NCBI RefSeq assembly: GCF_021601385.1
Contig: NZ_BQHO01000001.1
Location: 1-64,000, forward strand
Origin: Pseudomonas parasichuanensis
Lineage (GTDB): Bacteria > Pseudomonadota > Gammaproteobacteria > Pseudomonadales > Pseudomonadaceae
Length of the DNA stretch: 64,000 nucleotides
Direction: 5' to 3'
A program made the position numbers and the translations under genes. Numbering within the stretch: the stretch's first letter is position 1; every line of letters begins with the position of its first letter. Positions 33,164 to 42,272 of the stretch are shown one piece after another. The notes under the pieces are model-generated. The model did no database searches. It was not told where the DNA came from and was given only the letters and a program-made list of their open reading frames with translations.

Positions 33164-35104
33164 TTACGACTTGAAGCGCCCCACCAGACCGTTCAGTTCA
33201 TCCGATAGCTGTGCCAGCCGCCCGGAGTCCGACTGCGCCGAGTTGGCCAGCCCTTCCACCAGCCGTGCTTCGTCGTAGATCTGCTGGATGTGCCGGTTGA
33301 TCTCTTCGGCCACGCTGTGTTGCTCCTCGGCGGCGGCGGAAATCTGCAGGTTCTGGTCGCGGATCTCGTTCACCGACAGCTGGATGCCTTCGAAGCTGTC
33401 CCGCGCATGCTCGATCGACGACACGCTGGCGCGCGACAGGTCCAGGCAGCTTTCCATCTTCTGCGAGACCTCCTGGGTCTTGTCACCCAGGGTATTGAGC
33501 AACTGGTCAATCTCGCCGGTGGAGTCGGCGGTGCGCTTGGCCAGCGCCCGTACTTCGTCGGCGACCACGGCAAAACCACGGCCCTGGTCACCGGCCCGTG
33601 CCGCTTCGATGGCGGCGTTGAGGGCCAGCAGGTTGGTCTGCTCGGCGATGGCGCGGATGGTGCCGAGGATCTGGTTGATGCTGCGGCTGCCGGCCTCCAG
33701 TTCGACCATGGCCTGGGACGACTCGCTCAGGCGGCGGCCCAGGCGGTTGACGTTGTCGGTGGTCTGCTCGATCTGCTGCTTGCCCTCGGCCACCCGCCGA
33801 TGGCCCTGTTCGGCGGCATCGGCGGCGCTGCTGCAGGAGCGCGCCACTTCGTTGGCGGTGGCGACCATTTCGTTGAACGCAGTGGACACCAGTTCCACTG
33901 CCTCGCGCTGGCGCCCGGCGGCTTCGTTCATGTCGTCGGCCATGGTGCTGTTGGCCTTCGAGGCCTGTTGCAGGTTGTTCGAGGCGGCGCCGATGCGCTG
34001 GATCAACTGGCGGATGGCGGCCAGGAACTTGTTGAACCAACCGGCCAGTTCGGCGGTTTCGTCCTTGCCCTGGATCTGCAGGTCGCGGCGCAGGTCGCCT
34101 TCGCCTTCGGCGATCGACTGCAGGCCCAGGCTGACCTGGCCGATGGGTTTGACGATCACCCGCGAGAAGGCCGCCGCCACCAGGGCGAACACCAGCGCCA
34201 GCAGCACCACGATGACGGCCGTGACGTAGGTCATGCGCGTGGCCGCAACCATCACTTCGTCGTATTCGATCAACCCGATGAAGCGCCAGCCAAGGCCCGG
34301 CGAAGTCCATACGTTGGCCATGTAGCGCACGCCATCGATCACCACCTCGGTGGAGCCTTGTGCAGTGGCAGCCAGCTGCGCGTAGGGCGCGCCGAGGTCC
34401 TTGAGCTGTTTGAAACTGTGCGTGGCATCGCGCGGGTCGACCAGCACGGTGCCGTCCTCGATCAGCATCACATAGCCGCTGTCACCGAGCTTGATGCTCT
34501 TGACCAGTTCGGTGAGGTTTTTCAGCGAGACGCTGACCACGAACACGCCTTTGGCCTTGCCGGCATCGTCGAGCAGCGCCCGGGCGGTGCCGACCAGGGC
34601 CACATCGTCCTTGTCGTAGTAGTAGGCGGCGGTGCGCACCGTTTTGTCCGGGCTGGCCATGGCGGCCTTGTACCAGGGGCGGGTGCGTGGGTCGTACTTG
34701 GCCAGTTGCGGGTCGTCCGGCCACTTGGCGTAGCTGCCGTCTTCCAGGCCAATGGACAGGATCGCCGCCGCCGGGTGGGTGGTGCCGTAGCGGGCGAAGG
34801 CGTCGATAACTTGCTGCGCGGCCGGCGGCATGGGCTGGCTGGCTGCGTCGGCGGCGGTGTAGTTCTTGAGTGAGGTGACCGAGGTGTATACAGGATCCTT
34901 GGCCATTTGATCGACGTTTTGCAGGGTGCCGTCGAAAAATTGCCGCATGTTGCCGTCGATCTGGCGGATTTCCCGGGTACTGCCATCGAGGAATTGCGCC
35001 ACCGCTTCACTGCGGATGTTCAGCACCGAAATGCCGCCGACCAGCGCTACCGGGATAAAAGCCACCAGCACGAAGGCCAGGACCAGCTTGTTCTTTATCT
35101 TCAT
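33164..35104 (-). CDS. methyl-accepting chemotaxis protein with dCache domain
   Basis: A 646-residue chemoreceptor. TM1 ([23 protein letters not shown]) is followed by a periplasmic dCache_1 domain to about residue 285 ([64 protein letters not shown]), then TM2, a HAMP domain and the cytoplasmic signalling hairpin with the conserved tip [33 protein letters not shown] chose MKIKNKL at 35104, where the membrane anchor begins; the frame upstream is spurious. The ligand is unknown. Confidence 0.92.
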   Translation of the reverse strand: MKIKNKLVLAFVLVAFIPVALVGGISVLNIRSEAVAQFLDGSTREIRQIDGNMRQFFDGTLQNVDQMAKDPVYTSVTSLKNYTAADAASQPMPPAAQQVIDAFARYGTTHPAAAILSIGLEDGSYAKWPDDPQLAKYDPRTRPWYKAAMASPDKTVRTAAYYYDKDDVALVGTARALLDDAGKAKGVFVVSVSLKNLTELVKSIKLGDSGYVMLIEDGTVLVDPRDATHSFKQLKDLGAPYAQLAATAQGSTEVVIDGVRYMANVWTSPGLGWRFIGLIEYDEVMVAATRMTYVTAVIVVLLALVFALVAAAFSRVIVKPIGQVSLGLQSIAEGEGDLRRDLQIQGKDETAELAGWFNKFLAAIRQLIQRIGAASNNLQQASKANSTMADDMNEAAGRQREAVELVSTAFNEMVATANEVARSCSSAADAAEQGHRRVAEGKQQIEQTTDNVNRLGRRLSESSQAMVELEAGSRSINQILGTIRAIAEQTNLLALNAAIEAARAGDQGRGFAVVADEVRALAKRTADSTGEIDQLLNTLGDKTQEVSQKMESCLDLSRASVSSIEHARDSFEGIQLSVNEIRDQNLQISAAAEEQHSVAEEINRHIQQIYDEARLVEGLANSAQSDSGRLAQLSDELNGLVGRFKS

Positions 35105-35269
35105 GCGTGACGCCCATCCGTGAGAGTGAAGGTGCACATGGCCGCTGTAGTTGGGTGGTGGCCACTTGCTATCTTTGCTGTTCGGGTGGGTCGGAATATA
35201 AACCTTTGAAACGTTATTCGTGTACAAAAAATCAAGTAATTGTTTTGATTTTCGAGTCAGGGCGGGGTG
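35105..35269. other. short AT-rich spacer
   Basis: 165 bp between the chemoreceptor start and the end of the PIN remnant. It is AT-richer than its surroundings and probably holds the chemoreceptor promoter. No defined motif was assigned. Confidence 0.4.
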
Positions 35270-35714
35270 TCAGGCGAGGGTGTAGGGGATGATATTGGTG
35301 GGGTGGCTGGCGTACAGCGGGCCGAGCATCCGGTGATCATCGGTCAGGATGAAATAGTCGCACGCCAGTTGGATGAGTGAGTTGTCGGAGATCCCGAAGC
35401 GCAGGAAGTGCTCGCCACAGCTGTCGGTACGGATGTCCGACTCGACCTGGCGGAACATCGCGAACAGCTGGCCGGCGACGGCGAGGGCCGAATGGTAGGC
35501 GGGGCCGGTGAGGTCGATCAGGTTGGAAATTTCGGTGGCAATGTAGGGGGTGATATGTACTTCGTCATGCTCGGCGATGATCGCCGGGACTTTCTGGTAG
35601 TCCGCGTCAGCAAACTTCTCAGGCGTTTGGACGCCCGGATGAACCTGCCCCTTCTAGGCTGCCAATCACCAGCAGCAGGAGCAGGTTGGTGTCGATGATC
35701 AGCTTCCTGGCCAT
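35270..35714 (-). pseudogene. PIN-domain protein broken by two frameshifts
   Basis: The frame starts MARKLIIDTNLLLLLVIGSLEGAG at 35714, the usual PIN N-terminus with its first acidic residue. It then slips: the family-like sequence continues as RFIRASKRLR in the next frame and as FADADYQKVPAIIAEHDEVHITPYIATEISNLIDLTGPAYHSALAVAGQLF in the third. That frame carries on through CDYFILTDDHRM to the stop at 35270. Each frame alone stops early. Two compensating indels in about 60 bp (35620-35680) therefore broke it; a sequencing error there is the alternative. It lies directly after a small gene that starts at 36002. Confidence 0.8.
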
Positions 35715-35717
35715 TCA

Positions 35718-36002
35718 TCACTCCTTGTTCCTGAAACCCTTGAATTTGCCGGTGGCCGCATCGATGAGAAACACCTTGTGCTCGCGGCGGGTACCCATGA
35801 TCTTTGCCAGTTGGCGCAAGGGTGAAGTGCTGTCGGCGTCGACGTTGAGGGGGGCCGGGTCGAGCTGGTAGCTGTAGGTGATGTGGTAAGTGCTCTCGTC
35901 TGGGGAGAGCAACGCTTCCTCGAGCTGCATATGCGTGGCGCAGGCGACCAGCTTGTGCAGGTTTTCGGCGGCAATGCCGATGGCGTGATCGAACTCAATC
36001 AT
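35718..36002 (-). CDS. small conserved protein paired with the PIN remnant
   Basis: A 94-residue protein (MIEFDHAIGIAAENLHKLVACATHMQLEEALLSPDESTYHITYSYQLDP...). It ends 3 bp before the PIN start, the spacing of a two-gene toxin-antitoxin-like or RNase-partner unit. I do not recognise a DNA-binding fold. The start at 36002 is preferred over a longer frame that adds a low-complexity N-terminus. The role is unknown. Confidence 0.65.
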   Translation of the reverse strand: MIEFDHAIGIAAENLHKLVACATHMQLEEALLSPDESTYHITYSYQLDPAPLNVDADSTSPLRQLAKIMGTRREHKVFLIDAATGKFKGFRNKE

Positions 36003-36207
36003 GGTGGTTGCTCTTGTTGGATGCCTCGGGGCCGAGAGTGGGAGGCAGACAGGCTGTAAGGAAGGATTCTGGCGCATGGGAGCACGCAGCGCTGTGAGGG
36101 GAAGAGACTGCACGCTAGGGCGATATTCAGGCAGCAGCAAGCAGCAAGCTGTAAGTGCATGTTCCATCGAATGAAATCGAGATGATTACGTAAGTGGCTG
36201 ATTTTAC

Positions 36208-36255
36208 GGAAGATTCTTAGGACTTTCCTTATTTAATGTAGGGCGTTTCCTAAGC
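36208..36255 (+). promoter_or_regulatory. inverted repeat in AT-rich promoter-like region
   Basis: CTTAGGA (36216-36222) and TCCTAAG (36248-36254) form a 7-bp inverted repeat around the AT-rich stretch CTTATTTAATGTAG. It lies upstream of the structured leader and the DUF6124-like gene and probably marks their promoter or operator. Confidence 0.45.
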
Positions 36256-36321
36256 ATGATTTTGCGGCCTTTCGGCGGTTGTGCTCGTCAGCCGAGCTGC
36301 TTAGTCTCGCCGGGTCGTTGT

Positions 36322-36472
36322 CACCTCAACGGCCGGGTGTGCAAGCCCGAGGATACAGCGCGAAAGCGCCCTGGAAATTTGACGGAGAACCGCCGTTGAG
36401 GTGCCCCTATGGCGGCTATGCGTGGGAGGCCTTCGGGCCTGCCGGGTTCCTGTATCCTCGGTCTTGCACACC
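36322..36472 (+). ncRNA. candidate structured leader with crossing inverted repeats
   Basis: Two perfect or near-perfect stems cross each other. A is CACCTCAACGGC (36322-36333) with A' at 36392-36403 (12 of 12). B is 36336-36358 with B' at 36450-36472 (22 of 23). Two tetraloop hairpins lie inside: GCGC-GAAA-GCGC (36358-36369) and AGGCC-TTCG-GGCCT (36427-36440). A-A' and B-B' are topologically exclusive unless a pseudoknot forms. It precedes a leader ORF and a DUF6124-like gene. It could be a riboregulator or a small MITE-like repeat. Confidence 0.6.
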
Positions 36473-36547
36473 TGCGTATAGCTGCCACCCATTCGAGTGC
36501 AGGCGGATGTGGGCAGTTTTCCCATGACGGTACAGGAGTGCTGAACC

Positions 36548-36601
36548 ATGCTGAAAATCGTGCCCGATCCACCTCACACCTGGCTCCGGGAGGTTCACTG
36601 A
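36548..36601 (+). CDS. 17-residue leader ORF (DUF6124-like N-terminus)
   Basis: MLKIVPDPPHTWLREVH, preceded by CAGGAG. Its stop overlaps the next start (TGATG), giving translational coupling. The first nine residues resemble the N-terminus of Pseudomonas DUF6124/DUF3077 proteins. This is either a leader or a family N-terminus split off by a frameshift. Confidence 0.55.
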   Translation: MLKIVPDPPHTWLREVH

Positions 36602-36900
36602 TGAACGATGCCCCCGCCGGAGCCTCCCGGCCCCTTTCCCCGCGCCCAACCACGGCCCACGCCCACTTCGGCACCTGCCACGAAGCCCATCCCCCGATGT
36701 TCTCGGTACACGCCGGCATCGATGGCGAGGACGCGCTGGTCTGCGCCGTGGCGGCATTGCAGGCGGCCCATGAAACCAACGCCCTGGCACTGGAAAAAGC
36801 GAGCGAGCCGTTGCGCAGCCTGCTGGTGGCGACGGAGAACTCGCTGGAGAAAGGGCTGGCGTTGTCTTCGGCAGTACTGGACGGGATAGAGCGCGGCTGA
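36601..36900 (+). CDS. DUF6124/DUF3077-like small protein
   Basis: A 99-residue protein: a Pro-rich start (MNDAPAGASRPLSPRPTTAHAHF), then MFSVHAGIDGEDALVCAVAALQAAHETNALALEKASEPLRSLL, an arrangement I associate with Pseudomonas DUF3077/DUF6124 proteins of unknown function. The ATG overlaps the stop of the leader ORF, and GGGAGG precedes it. A strong hairpin follows the stop. The family call rests on a short motif and is moderate. Confidence 0.65.
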   Translation: MNDAPAGASRPLSPRPTTAHAHFGTCHEAHPPMFSVHAGIDGEDALVCAVAALQAAHETNALALEKASEPLRSLLVATENSLEKGLALSSAVLDGIERG

Positions 36901-36910
36901 ACATCTGTGA

Positions 36911-36933
36911 CAAAGGCCGCGTTGCGGCCTTTG
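36911..36933 (+). terminator. hairpin terminator after DUF6124-like gene
   Basis: CAAAGGCCGC-GTT-GCGGCCTTTG, a perfect 10-bp stem with a 3-base loop, begins 11 bp after the stop and is followed by TT. Confidence 0.8.
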
Positions 36934-37009
36934 TTCGGTGTACTTGGAATAGGCCTCCTGGCCTTCGGCAATCGAGCAACTTGGTCGAAATCCGCCGCTT
37001 CGCCCGTAT

Positions 37010-37603
37010 TCACGCCACCGCCTGACAGAGCAACACACCTCGCTCCTCAAGCCACTGCTCGAAGCGCTCGAAGGTGGCGACCCCAGCGTGTACCGCACTG
37101 GCCAGTGCGGCCGGGGGCAACGAGGCCCCAGCCAGGCGGGCGAGGAAGCCGCGCCAGTGCACACCGGTCAATGGCCCGTACACGTCGAAAAAGGCTGCGC
37201 CGCTGTCAGCGCCGATGCCCAGCCGTTCGGCCATGGCCCGTTTGAGCACCTGCCCGCCGAGTGTCGAACCTTCAAGCACGTACATCACCCCCAGGGCACT
37301 GGCTTCGCTGTCGATCAGCGGCAGGGCGCCACACTGGGGCAGGGCATCTATCTGGGCTGCGTCGAGGCCAAGTGCGAGCAAGTCACAGGTGAGAGCCGGG
37401 GCTTTGTTGCGCTCGACACCCTGGTAGCCGGTGAGTGCAGCTTCCAGCGGGGCGTGGAAGCCGTAGTAGGCCTCGATCAGGCGTTGGTAGGCCGGCAAGT
37501 CGAAGCCGTCACTGAAGAACGGCAGGCGCTGTTCGAGGCCCTTGTGGCAGGCTCGGGTGCCCTCGCGCAGGGCATGCAGCAAAGGGCTGGCAGGGTCGGA
37601 CAT
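37010..37603 (-). CDS. biliverdin-producing heme oxygenase
   Basis: A 197-residue heme oxygenase of the BphO/PigA type. The proximal His20 sits in TRACHKGLEQRLPFF. GVMYVLEGSTLGGQVLKR (about residues 105-122) is the conserved distal helix. It opens heme to biliverdin, CO and iron. I chose the Met at 37603 (MSDPASPLLHAL). BphO is often coupled to a bacteriophytochrome gene, but none is adjacent here. No Fur box or TonB receptor was noticed nearby, so a role in iron uptake is uncertain. Confidence 0.9.
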   Translation of the reverse strand: MSDPASPLLHALREGTRACHKGLEQRLPFFSDGFDLPAYQRLIEAYYGFHAPLEAALTGYQGVERNKAPALTCDLLALGLDAAQIDALPQCGALPLIDSEASALGVMYVLEGSTLGGQVLKRAMAERLGIGADSGAAFFDVYGPLTGVHWRGFLARLAGASLPPAALASAVHAGVATFERFEQWLEERGVLLCQAVA

Positions 37604-37767
37604 GTAGGGCTCTGGCAGGCGGCAATCGGCAGCGGACGATACTGCCAGAACCGCCCAGGGGAAAACCACTGTTGGCTCCACGCGCAGCAAGCTTGAACTG
37701 TGCGCTGCATCTGCAATCATGGCGCGCCCCCGCAGCGGGGCTTTCAACGGCATGACAGGAAGGCGGC

Positions 37768-38808
37768 ATGATGCGCGCGACAACACGGAACGGATGGGCC
37801 CTGGGCCTTCTCATGGCAACCCCAGGCCTTGCGGCCGCAGCCCCCGAAGCGGTGCCCTTGTACCGCGAAATCAAGGACTGGGTGGTGGGCTGCGACAATA
37901 CCCGCTACTGCACCGCGGTGCTGGCCGACCATTCGGAGCAGTCGCGGATCTTCATCCGCGTACAGCGCGAAGCAGGGGCCACGGGTACCTTGCAGCTGAC
38001 GCTGCTGGGCAGTACCGACTGGTCTGGCGAACCCTTGCTCGACGGCCAGCCATTGATGGCCGCCTGGCGCATCACCCGCCAGGCCGAGACCCAGCTGCAG
38101 GTGGACGATGCGGATGCCTATGCCGTCCTGCGCCAGTTACGCAACGGACAAAAGCTGGTGGACGACACCCCTCATCAGGAGCGGGAAAGTTCGTTGCAGG
38201 GCCTGAGTGCGGCCTTGCTGCTGATTGACTCCGTGCAGGGGCGGGTCGGTCACCCCAGTGCCCTGATGCGCCCGGGCGATACGGTCGAGGATGCACAGTT
38301 GCCTACATTGGCGACGCCCAAGGCGCCTGCCGTCGTTACGCGGCCACCGTTGAGCGAAGACGAGCGGGCTGGCATTACCCAAGTGGTGATGGCCAAGGCC
38401 GCTGCCCAGGACCAGCTGAAGAACGAATACGATGTGCCGCCCGAGCTTGAGCTGCATGCGTTGAATGACCGCCAGGCGCTGGCGCTGCTCAGCTACAACT
38501 GCAACGACTTCAACTGCCAGTACGCGCTGTACCAGGTGGCGCGCGCCGCACCCTATGCGCTTGCGCCGCTGGCCTTCGAGGTGCCGGCCAGCCCGATCAA
38601 CAGCCTGACCCGCGACCACATCAGCTTCAGCCAGAGGACCGGAGAGTTGTACAGCTACGCCAAGAACGACTATCCCGGCAGTTGCGGTACCGAAGAGTTC
38701 TGGCGCTTCGATGGCCAGCGTATGCGCCTGACCCGGCTGCTGCGTATGGAGCGCTGTGTGGGGCTGGGGCCGGACTACTGGCCGGTGCTGTGGCGCACCC
38801 AGGGGTAG
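37768..38808 (+). CDS. DUF1176 periplasmic protein
   Basis: A 346-residue exported protein with signal peptide MMRATTRNGWALGLLMATPGLAAA. It has the DUF1176 hallmarks: EIKDWVVGCDNTRYCTAV near the start, ALLLIDSVQGRVGHPSALMRPGD in the middle and GTEEFWRFDGQRMRLTRLLRMERCVGL at the end. The paired cysteines suggest disulfides. The function is unknown. It is divergent from the heme oxygenase gene and convergent with the TauE-type gene 12 bp away. Confidence 0.88.
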   Translation: MMRATTRNGWALGLLMATPGLAAAAPEAVPLYREIKDWVVGCDNTRYCTAVLADHSEQSRIFIRVQREAGATGTLQLTLLGSTDWSGEPLLDGQPLMAAWRITRQAETQLQVDDADAYAVLRQLRNGQKLVDDTPHQERESSLQGLSAALLLIDSVQGRVGHPSALMRPGDTVEDAQLPTLATPKAPAVVTRPPLSEDERAGITQVVMAKAAAQDQLKNEYDVPPELELHALNDRQALALLSYNCNDFNCQYALYQVARAAPYALAPLAFEVPASPINSLTRDHISFSQRTGELYSYAKNDYPGSCGTEEFWRFDGQRMRLTRLLRMERCVGLGPDYWPVLWRTQG

Positions 38809-38820
38809 TCCGTTCTCGGA

Positions 38821-39606
38821 TCAGAACGCCAGCTTGTAGCCGATCAGCAGCAGCATGGCCGCCAGGCATGGGCGCAGCACGTGGTCGGAGATGCGCCCGG
38901 TCAGGTGGCTGCCCAGGTAGATGCCCGGCAGCGAACCCAGCAGCAGGTAGCCCAGCAGCGACCAGTCCATGTTGCCCATGCTGGCATGGCCCAGGCCGGC
39001 AACCAGGGTCAGCGGCACGGCGTGGGCGATTTCGGTGCCCACCAGGCGGCGGGTGACCAGGAACGGGTACAGCAGGAACAACGCCACGGTGCCCAGCGCG
39101 CCGGCGCCGATCGACGTCAGGGTGACCATCACGCCCAGGACCACACCGGTGATCACGGTGAGGATGTTGAGGGTGCGGTCGCTGAGGTGGTAGTGGTCAC
39201 CGGCGTGTTTGCTGGCGAAGGCCTGCAGGCGCGACTTGAACAGGATCGCCAGGGCCGTGAGGATCAGCACCACGGCCAGGCCTTGCTTGATGATGGCGTT
39301 GAGTGCCGAGGTGTCGGTGTGCAGGGTGCTTAGGAACCACAGGGTAAGTGCCGCGGCAGGCACACTGCCCAGGCTCAGCCAGCCGGTGATCTTCCAGTCG
39401 ATGTTCTTGTTGCGACCATGTACCCAAACGCCGCTGGCCTTGGTGATGGCGGCATACAGCAGGTCGGTCCCCACGGCGGTGGCCGGATTGATGCCAAACC
39501 ACAGCAGGATCGGGGTCATCAGCGAACCGCCGCCAACGCCGGTCATGCCGACGATGAAACCCACAACCAGCCCCGCAATGGTGAAACCGAAAGAACCTAC
39601 ATCCAT
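38821..39606 (-). CDS. TauE/SafE-family permease
   Basis: A 261-residue inner-membrane protein with eight or so hydrophobic segments and the two family repeats (GFIVGMTGVGGGSLMTPILLW and LGVMVTLTSIGAGALGTVALFLLYP). The family exports small anions such as sulfite or sulfoacetate. The substrate is unknown here. It is a single gene, with a BIME cluster upstream. Confidence 0.88.
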   Translation of the reverse strand: MDVGSFGFTIAGLVVGFIVGMTGVGGGSLMTPILLWFGINPATAVGTDLLYAAITKASGVWVHGRNKNIDWKITGWLSLGSVPAAALTLWFLSTLHTDTSALNAIIKQGLAVVLILTALAILFKSRLQAFASKHAGDHYHLSDRTLNILTVITGVVLGVMVTLTSIGAGALGTVALFLLYPFLVTRRLVGTEIAHAVPLTLVAGLGHASMGNMDWSLLGYLLLGSLPGIYLGSHLTGRISDHVLRPCLAAMLLLIGYKLAF

Positions 39607-39979
39607 ACGCTACTCGACACCCAGCTTGCCCGTGATCGGATGGAAGCCAGCATATAGATTTTTTTATAGCCAAATAGACTTGTTCGTTATTAGGTTATAA
39701 CCGAGCTTGTGAGGCCACTGGCTTGCGCAGTTTCTCTGTAGGAGCGGCCTTGTGCCGCGAAAGGGCTGCACAGAAGCCCCGGCAATTTTATGTAGTGACG
39801 CAAAAAACCGGGGCCGCTTTGCGGCCCTTTCGCGGCACAAGGCCGCTCCTACAATGGAAGTGTGAGCCCCTTAAGTGGGAGCCGGCTGGGCGGCGAACAC
39901 CGGCGCAGCCGGTGCCATGCAGCGCGTTGGCTGCTTCGCGGGTGAACCCGCTCCCACAGGATTTTGAACGGGGTGCCGC
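39607..39979. repeat. two REP/BIME units upstream of TauE-type gene
   Basis: The first unit has arms at 39736-39765 and 39825-39853 that are exact inverted copies (start CTGTAGGAGCGGCC), with an inner stem GCCCCGG/CCGGGGC (39776-39814). Its outer arm equals that of the BIME at 31031. The second (39893-39959) is nearly identical to 11918-11985, with CACCGGC-GCA-GCCGGTG inside. No gene is seen apart from the likely promoter of the TauE-type gene at the left edge. Confidence 0.85.
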
Positions 39980-40582
39980 TCAGCGATCGGTCATCACCAC
40001 CATCACCTGCGCATCCCCGCCATCCTCGCTCTCCGACAGGTAGATGTGCCCCACCTGGCTGTCGAAGTAAGCGGTCTGCTGCGGGCCGATGCTCACCGCC
40101 TCGCCGGTCTCGAATTCGATACGCACGCGCCCGCTGAGCACCATGGCGAACTCCTGCCCTGGGTGGCGGATAAAATCGTCGAACTGCCCGCGTTCTCGGG
40201 CAATGATGCGGGCATAGGCGGGGGTCATGCGCCGTTCCGGGAAGGCACCGGCAATCGGGTAGTAGTCGTAGGTGCCGGTGGAGTAACCGGCCACCTCGGC
40301 CAGTGAATCGACCACGACGGTGGCGGGCTGTGGCGCGCTAGCCGGGCCGCTGGCACGAAACAGCTGGGCGATATCGAGGTTCAGGGCGCGGGCGGCGGCG
40401 GCCAGTTTCTCGTAGCTCACCGACACTTGCGCCAGCTCCATCTTCGACAGTGTCGACACCGGCACCCCACTGAGTTCGGACAGCTGCTTGAGCGTCATCT
40501 GCCGGGCCTTGCGCACCTGGCGCAGGCGCGCGCCGACTTCGTCGCGATCAAGCAGGGGGCGGGCAGTCGTGGCGTCAGGCAT
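39980..40582 (-). CDS. XRE-family regulator with C-terminal cupin (PuuR-like)
   Basis: A 200-residue regulator. The helix-turn-helix is at residues 14-70 (VGARLRQVRKARQMTLKQLSELSGVPVSTLSKMELAQ). A cupin covers about residues 125-195 (HPGQEFAMVLSGRVRIEFETGEAVSIGPQQTAYFDSQVGH). This pairing typifies regulators of amine and amino-acid catabolism. It is divergent from the FAD oxidase gene across 113 bp of AT-rich DNA containing two offset ATTCTCA/AATTC repeats (40645-40677), which may be its operator. It probably controls the oxidase-ridA-transporter operon. Confidence 0.88.
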   Translation of the reverse strand: MPDATTARPLLDRDEVGARLRQVRKARQMTLKQLSELSGVPVSTLSKMELAQVSVSYEKLAAAARALNLDIAQLFRASGPASAPQPATVVVDSLAEVAGYSTGTYDYYPIAGAFPERRMTPAYARIIARERGQFDDFIRHPGQEFAMVLSGRVRIEFETGEAVSIGPQQTAYFDSQVGHIYLSESEDGGDAQVMVVMTDR

Positions 40583-40695
40583 CAGGGCTCTCGAACAGGC
40601 GGTGGGCCGGGCATCTTACCTTGGACGCTTGCGCAATCCGAAATTCTCATATATTAGAATTCTCACAAATGATAATTCACCCAGCGGGAGCGTAG

Positions 40696-41856
40696 ATGAC
40701 ACAGATCCATGACACCCTGATCATCGGTGCCGGCATCGCCGGTGCCTCACTGGGCTACCGCCTGGCCGGGCAGCAGCGGGTGTTGATGCTCGAGCGCGAG
40801 GCGCAGCCGGGCTACCACGCCACCGGGCGTTCGGCGGCCATGTTCATGGAAGCCTACGGCACCCCGCAGATCCAGGCCCTGACCCGCGCCAGCCGGGCGT
40901 TCTACGAGCAGCCGCCGGTTGGCTTCTGTGAGCACCGATTGCTGGAGCCGCGCGGCTGCCTCTACGTCGCCAGCCACGAACAGCGCGACCTGCTCGACGC
41001 CACCTACGCCCAGAACCTGGCCAACGGCACCGCCGTCAGCCTGCTCGATGCCGATGCGGCGCTGGTCCTGGTGCCCAGCTTGCGCGGCGAACTGCTGGCC
41101 GGCGCGGTGCATGAAACGGGTGCCATGGACCTCGATGTACACGCTTTGCACCAGGGTTTCCTGCGCGGCTTCCGCCAGGCCGGTGGTGAGTTGCGCTGCA
41201 ACGCCGAGCTGGTTCGGGCCCAGTTTACGGGGGGCGTTTGGCAGGTCGAACTGGCCGATGGCAGCCAGTTGCAGGCGCGACAACTGGTCAATGCCGCCGG
41301 CGCCTGGGCCGACCGCGTGGCCGGGCAGTGCGGGGTCGATACCGTCGGCCTGCAGCCCTGCCGACGCAGCGCGTTCACCTTCCCGGGCCCGGCGCAGCAC
41401 GATTTCGCCCGCTGGCCTGCAGTAATCGGTGTCGACGAAAGCTTCTATTTCAAGCCCGATGCCGGCCAGCTGCTGGGGTCGCCGGCCAACGCCGACCCGG
41501 TCGAGCCCCAGGACGCCGCGCCCGAAGAGCTTGACCTGGCGCTGGGGATCTACAACATCGAAGCCGTCACAACCCTCGAGATCCGTCGGCCCAACCACAG
41601 CTGGGCCGGCTTGCGCTCGTTCGTCGCCGACGGCGACCTGGTGATCGGCTTCGACCCGCAGCAGCCGGCGTTCTTCTGGCTGGCCGCCCAGGGTGGCTAT
41701 GGCATCCAGTCCGCCGCCGGGGCTTCGCGCCTGGCGGCGGACCTGCTGCAAGGCCTGCCCTTGTGCCCAAGCCTCACCCAGCAAGGGGTCGAGCCTGCAC
41801 GGCTGTCCCCGGCACGTTTCAACTCAACCCTCAAAGGAGATTGCCATGAGCAATGA
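40696..41856 (+). CDS. FAD-dependent amino acid/amine oxidoreductase (DAO family)
   Basis: A 386-residue DadA/GlyOx-like flavoprotein. The dinucleotide-binding motif GAGIAGASLGYRLAG is at residues 11-25. YHATGRSAAMF, the NAAGAWADRVAGQCG motif near residue 200 and the C-terminal FAD contact GGYGIQSAAGASRLAADLL also fit the DAO fold. It likely deaminates a D-amino acid, glycine-like compound or amine, producing an imine. The next gene is ridA, which hydrolyses such imines; the two overlap by 11 bp. Confidence 0.9.
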   Translation: MTQIHDTLIIGAGIAGASLGYRLAGQQRVLMLEREAQPGYHATGRSAAMFMEAYGTPQIQALTRASRAFYEQPPVGFCEHRLLEPRGCLYVASHEQRDLLDATYAQNLANGTAVSLLDADAALVLVPSLRGELLAGAVHETGAMDLDVHALHQGFLRGFRQAGGELRCNAELVRAQFTGGVWQVELADGSQLQARQLVNAAGAWADRVAGQCGVDTVGLQPCRRSAFTFPGPAQHDFARWPAVIGVDESFYFKPDAGQLLGSPANADPVEPQDAAPEELDLALGIYNIEAVTTLEIRRPNHSWAGLRSFVADGDLVIGFDPQQPAFFWLAAQGGYGIQSAAGASRLAADLLQGLPLCPSLTQQGVEPARLSPARFNSTLKGDCHEQ

Positions 41857-42217
41857 CATTCAGCGTTTTCCCAGCAGCCTGCCGTTTCCGTTTTCCCGCG
41901 CGGTAAAGGCGGGTGGTTTCCTGTTCCTTTCCGGGCAGATCCCGATGAGCGCCGCCGGCGAGGTGGTGAAGGGCGATATCCAGGCCCAGACCCGCGCCGC
42001 CTGTGAGCGTATCCAGGAAAGCCTGGCGGCCTGCGGTGCACAGCTCGACCAAGTGGTGAAGGCCACCGTATGGCTGTCGGACATGGGCCATTTCGCCGGT
42101 TTCAACGAGGTGTACAAGGAGTTCTTCGGCGCGGCGCTGCCGGTGCGTTCCACCGTGGCTTCGGCGTTGGCCCTGGGGGTGGATGTGGAAATCGAGGTGC
42201 AGGCGTACGTCGGGTAG
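41846..42217 (+). CDS. RidA-family enamine/imine deaminase
   Basis: A 123-residue RidA/YjgF protein (SRAVKAGGFLFLSGQIPM, GDIQAQTRAACERIQESLAACG, VVKATVWLSDMGHFAGFNEVYKEFFG, PVRSTVASALALGVDVEIEVQAYV). The conserved substrate-binding Arg is in PVRSTV. It hydrolyses reactive enamines or imines, here probably the product of the adjacent oxidase. AAAGGAG precedes the ATG at 41846, within the end of the oxidase gene. Confidence 0.92.
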   Translation: MSNDIQRFPSSLPFPFSRAVKAGGFLFLSGQIPMSAAGEVVKGDIQAQTRAACERIQESLAACGAQLDQVVKATVWLSDMGHFAGFNEVYKEFFGAALPVRSTVASALALGVDVEIEVQAYVG

Positions 42218-42272
42218 GGCCACGCCGACTCGCGGCCTCACCAACACACAACAATAAAAACCAGAGGTGCAC

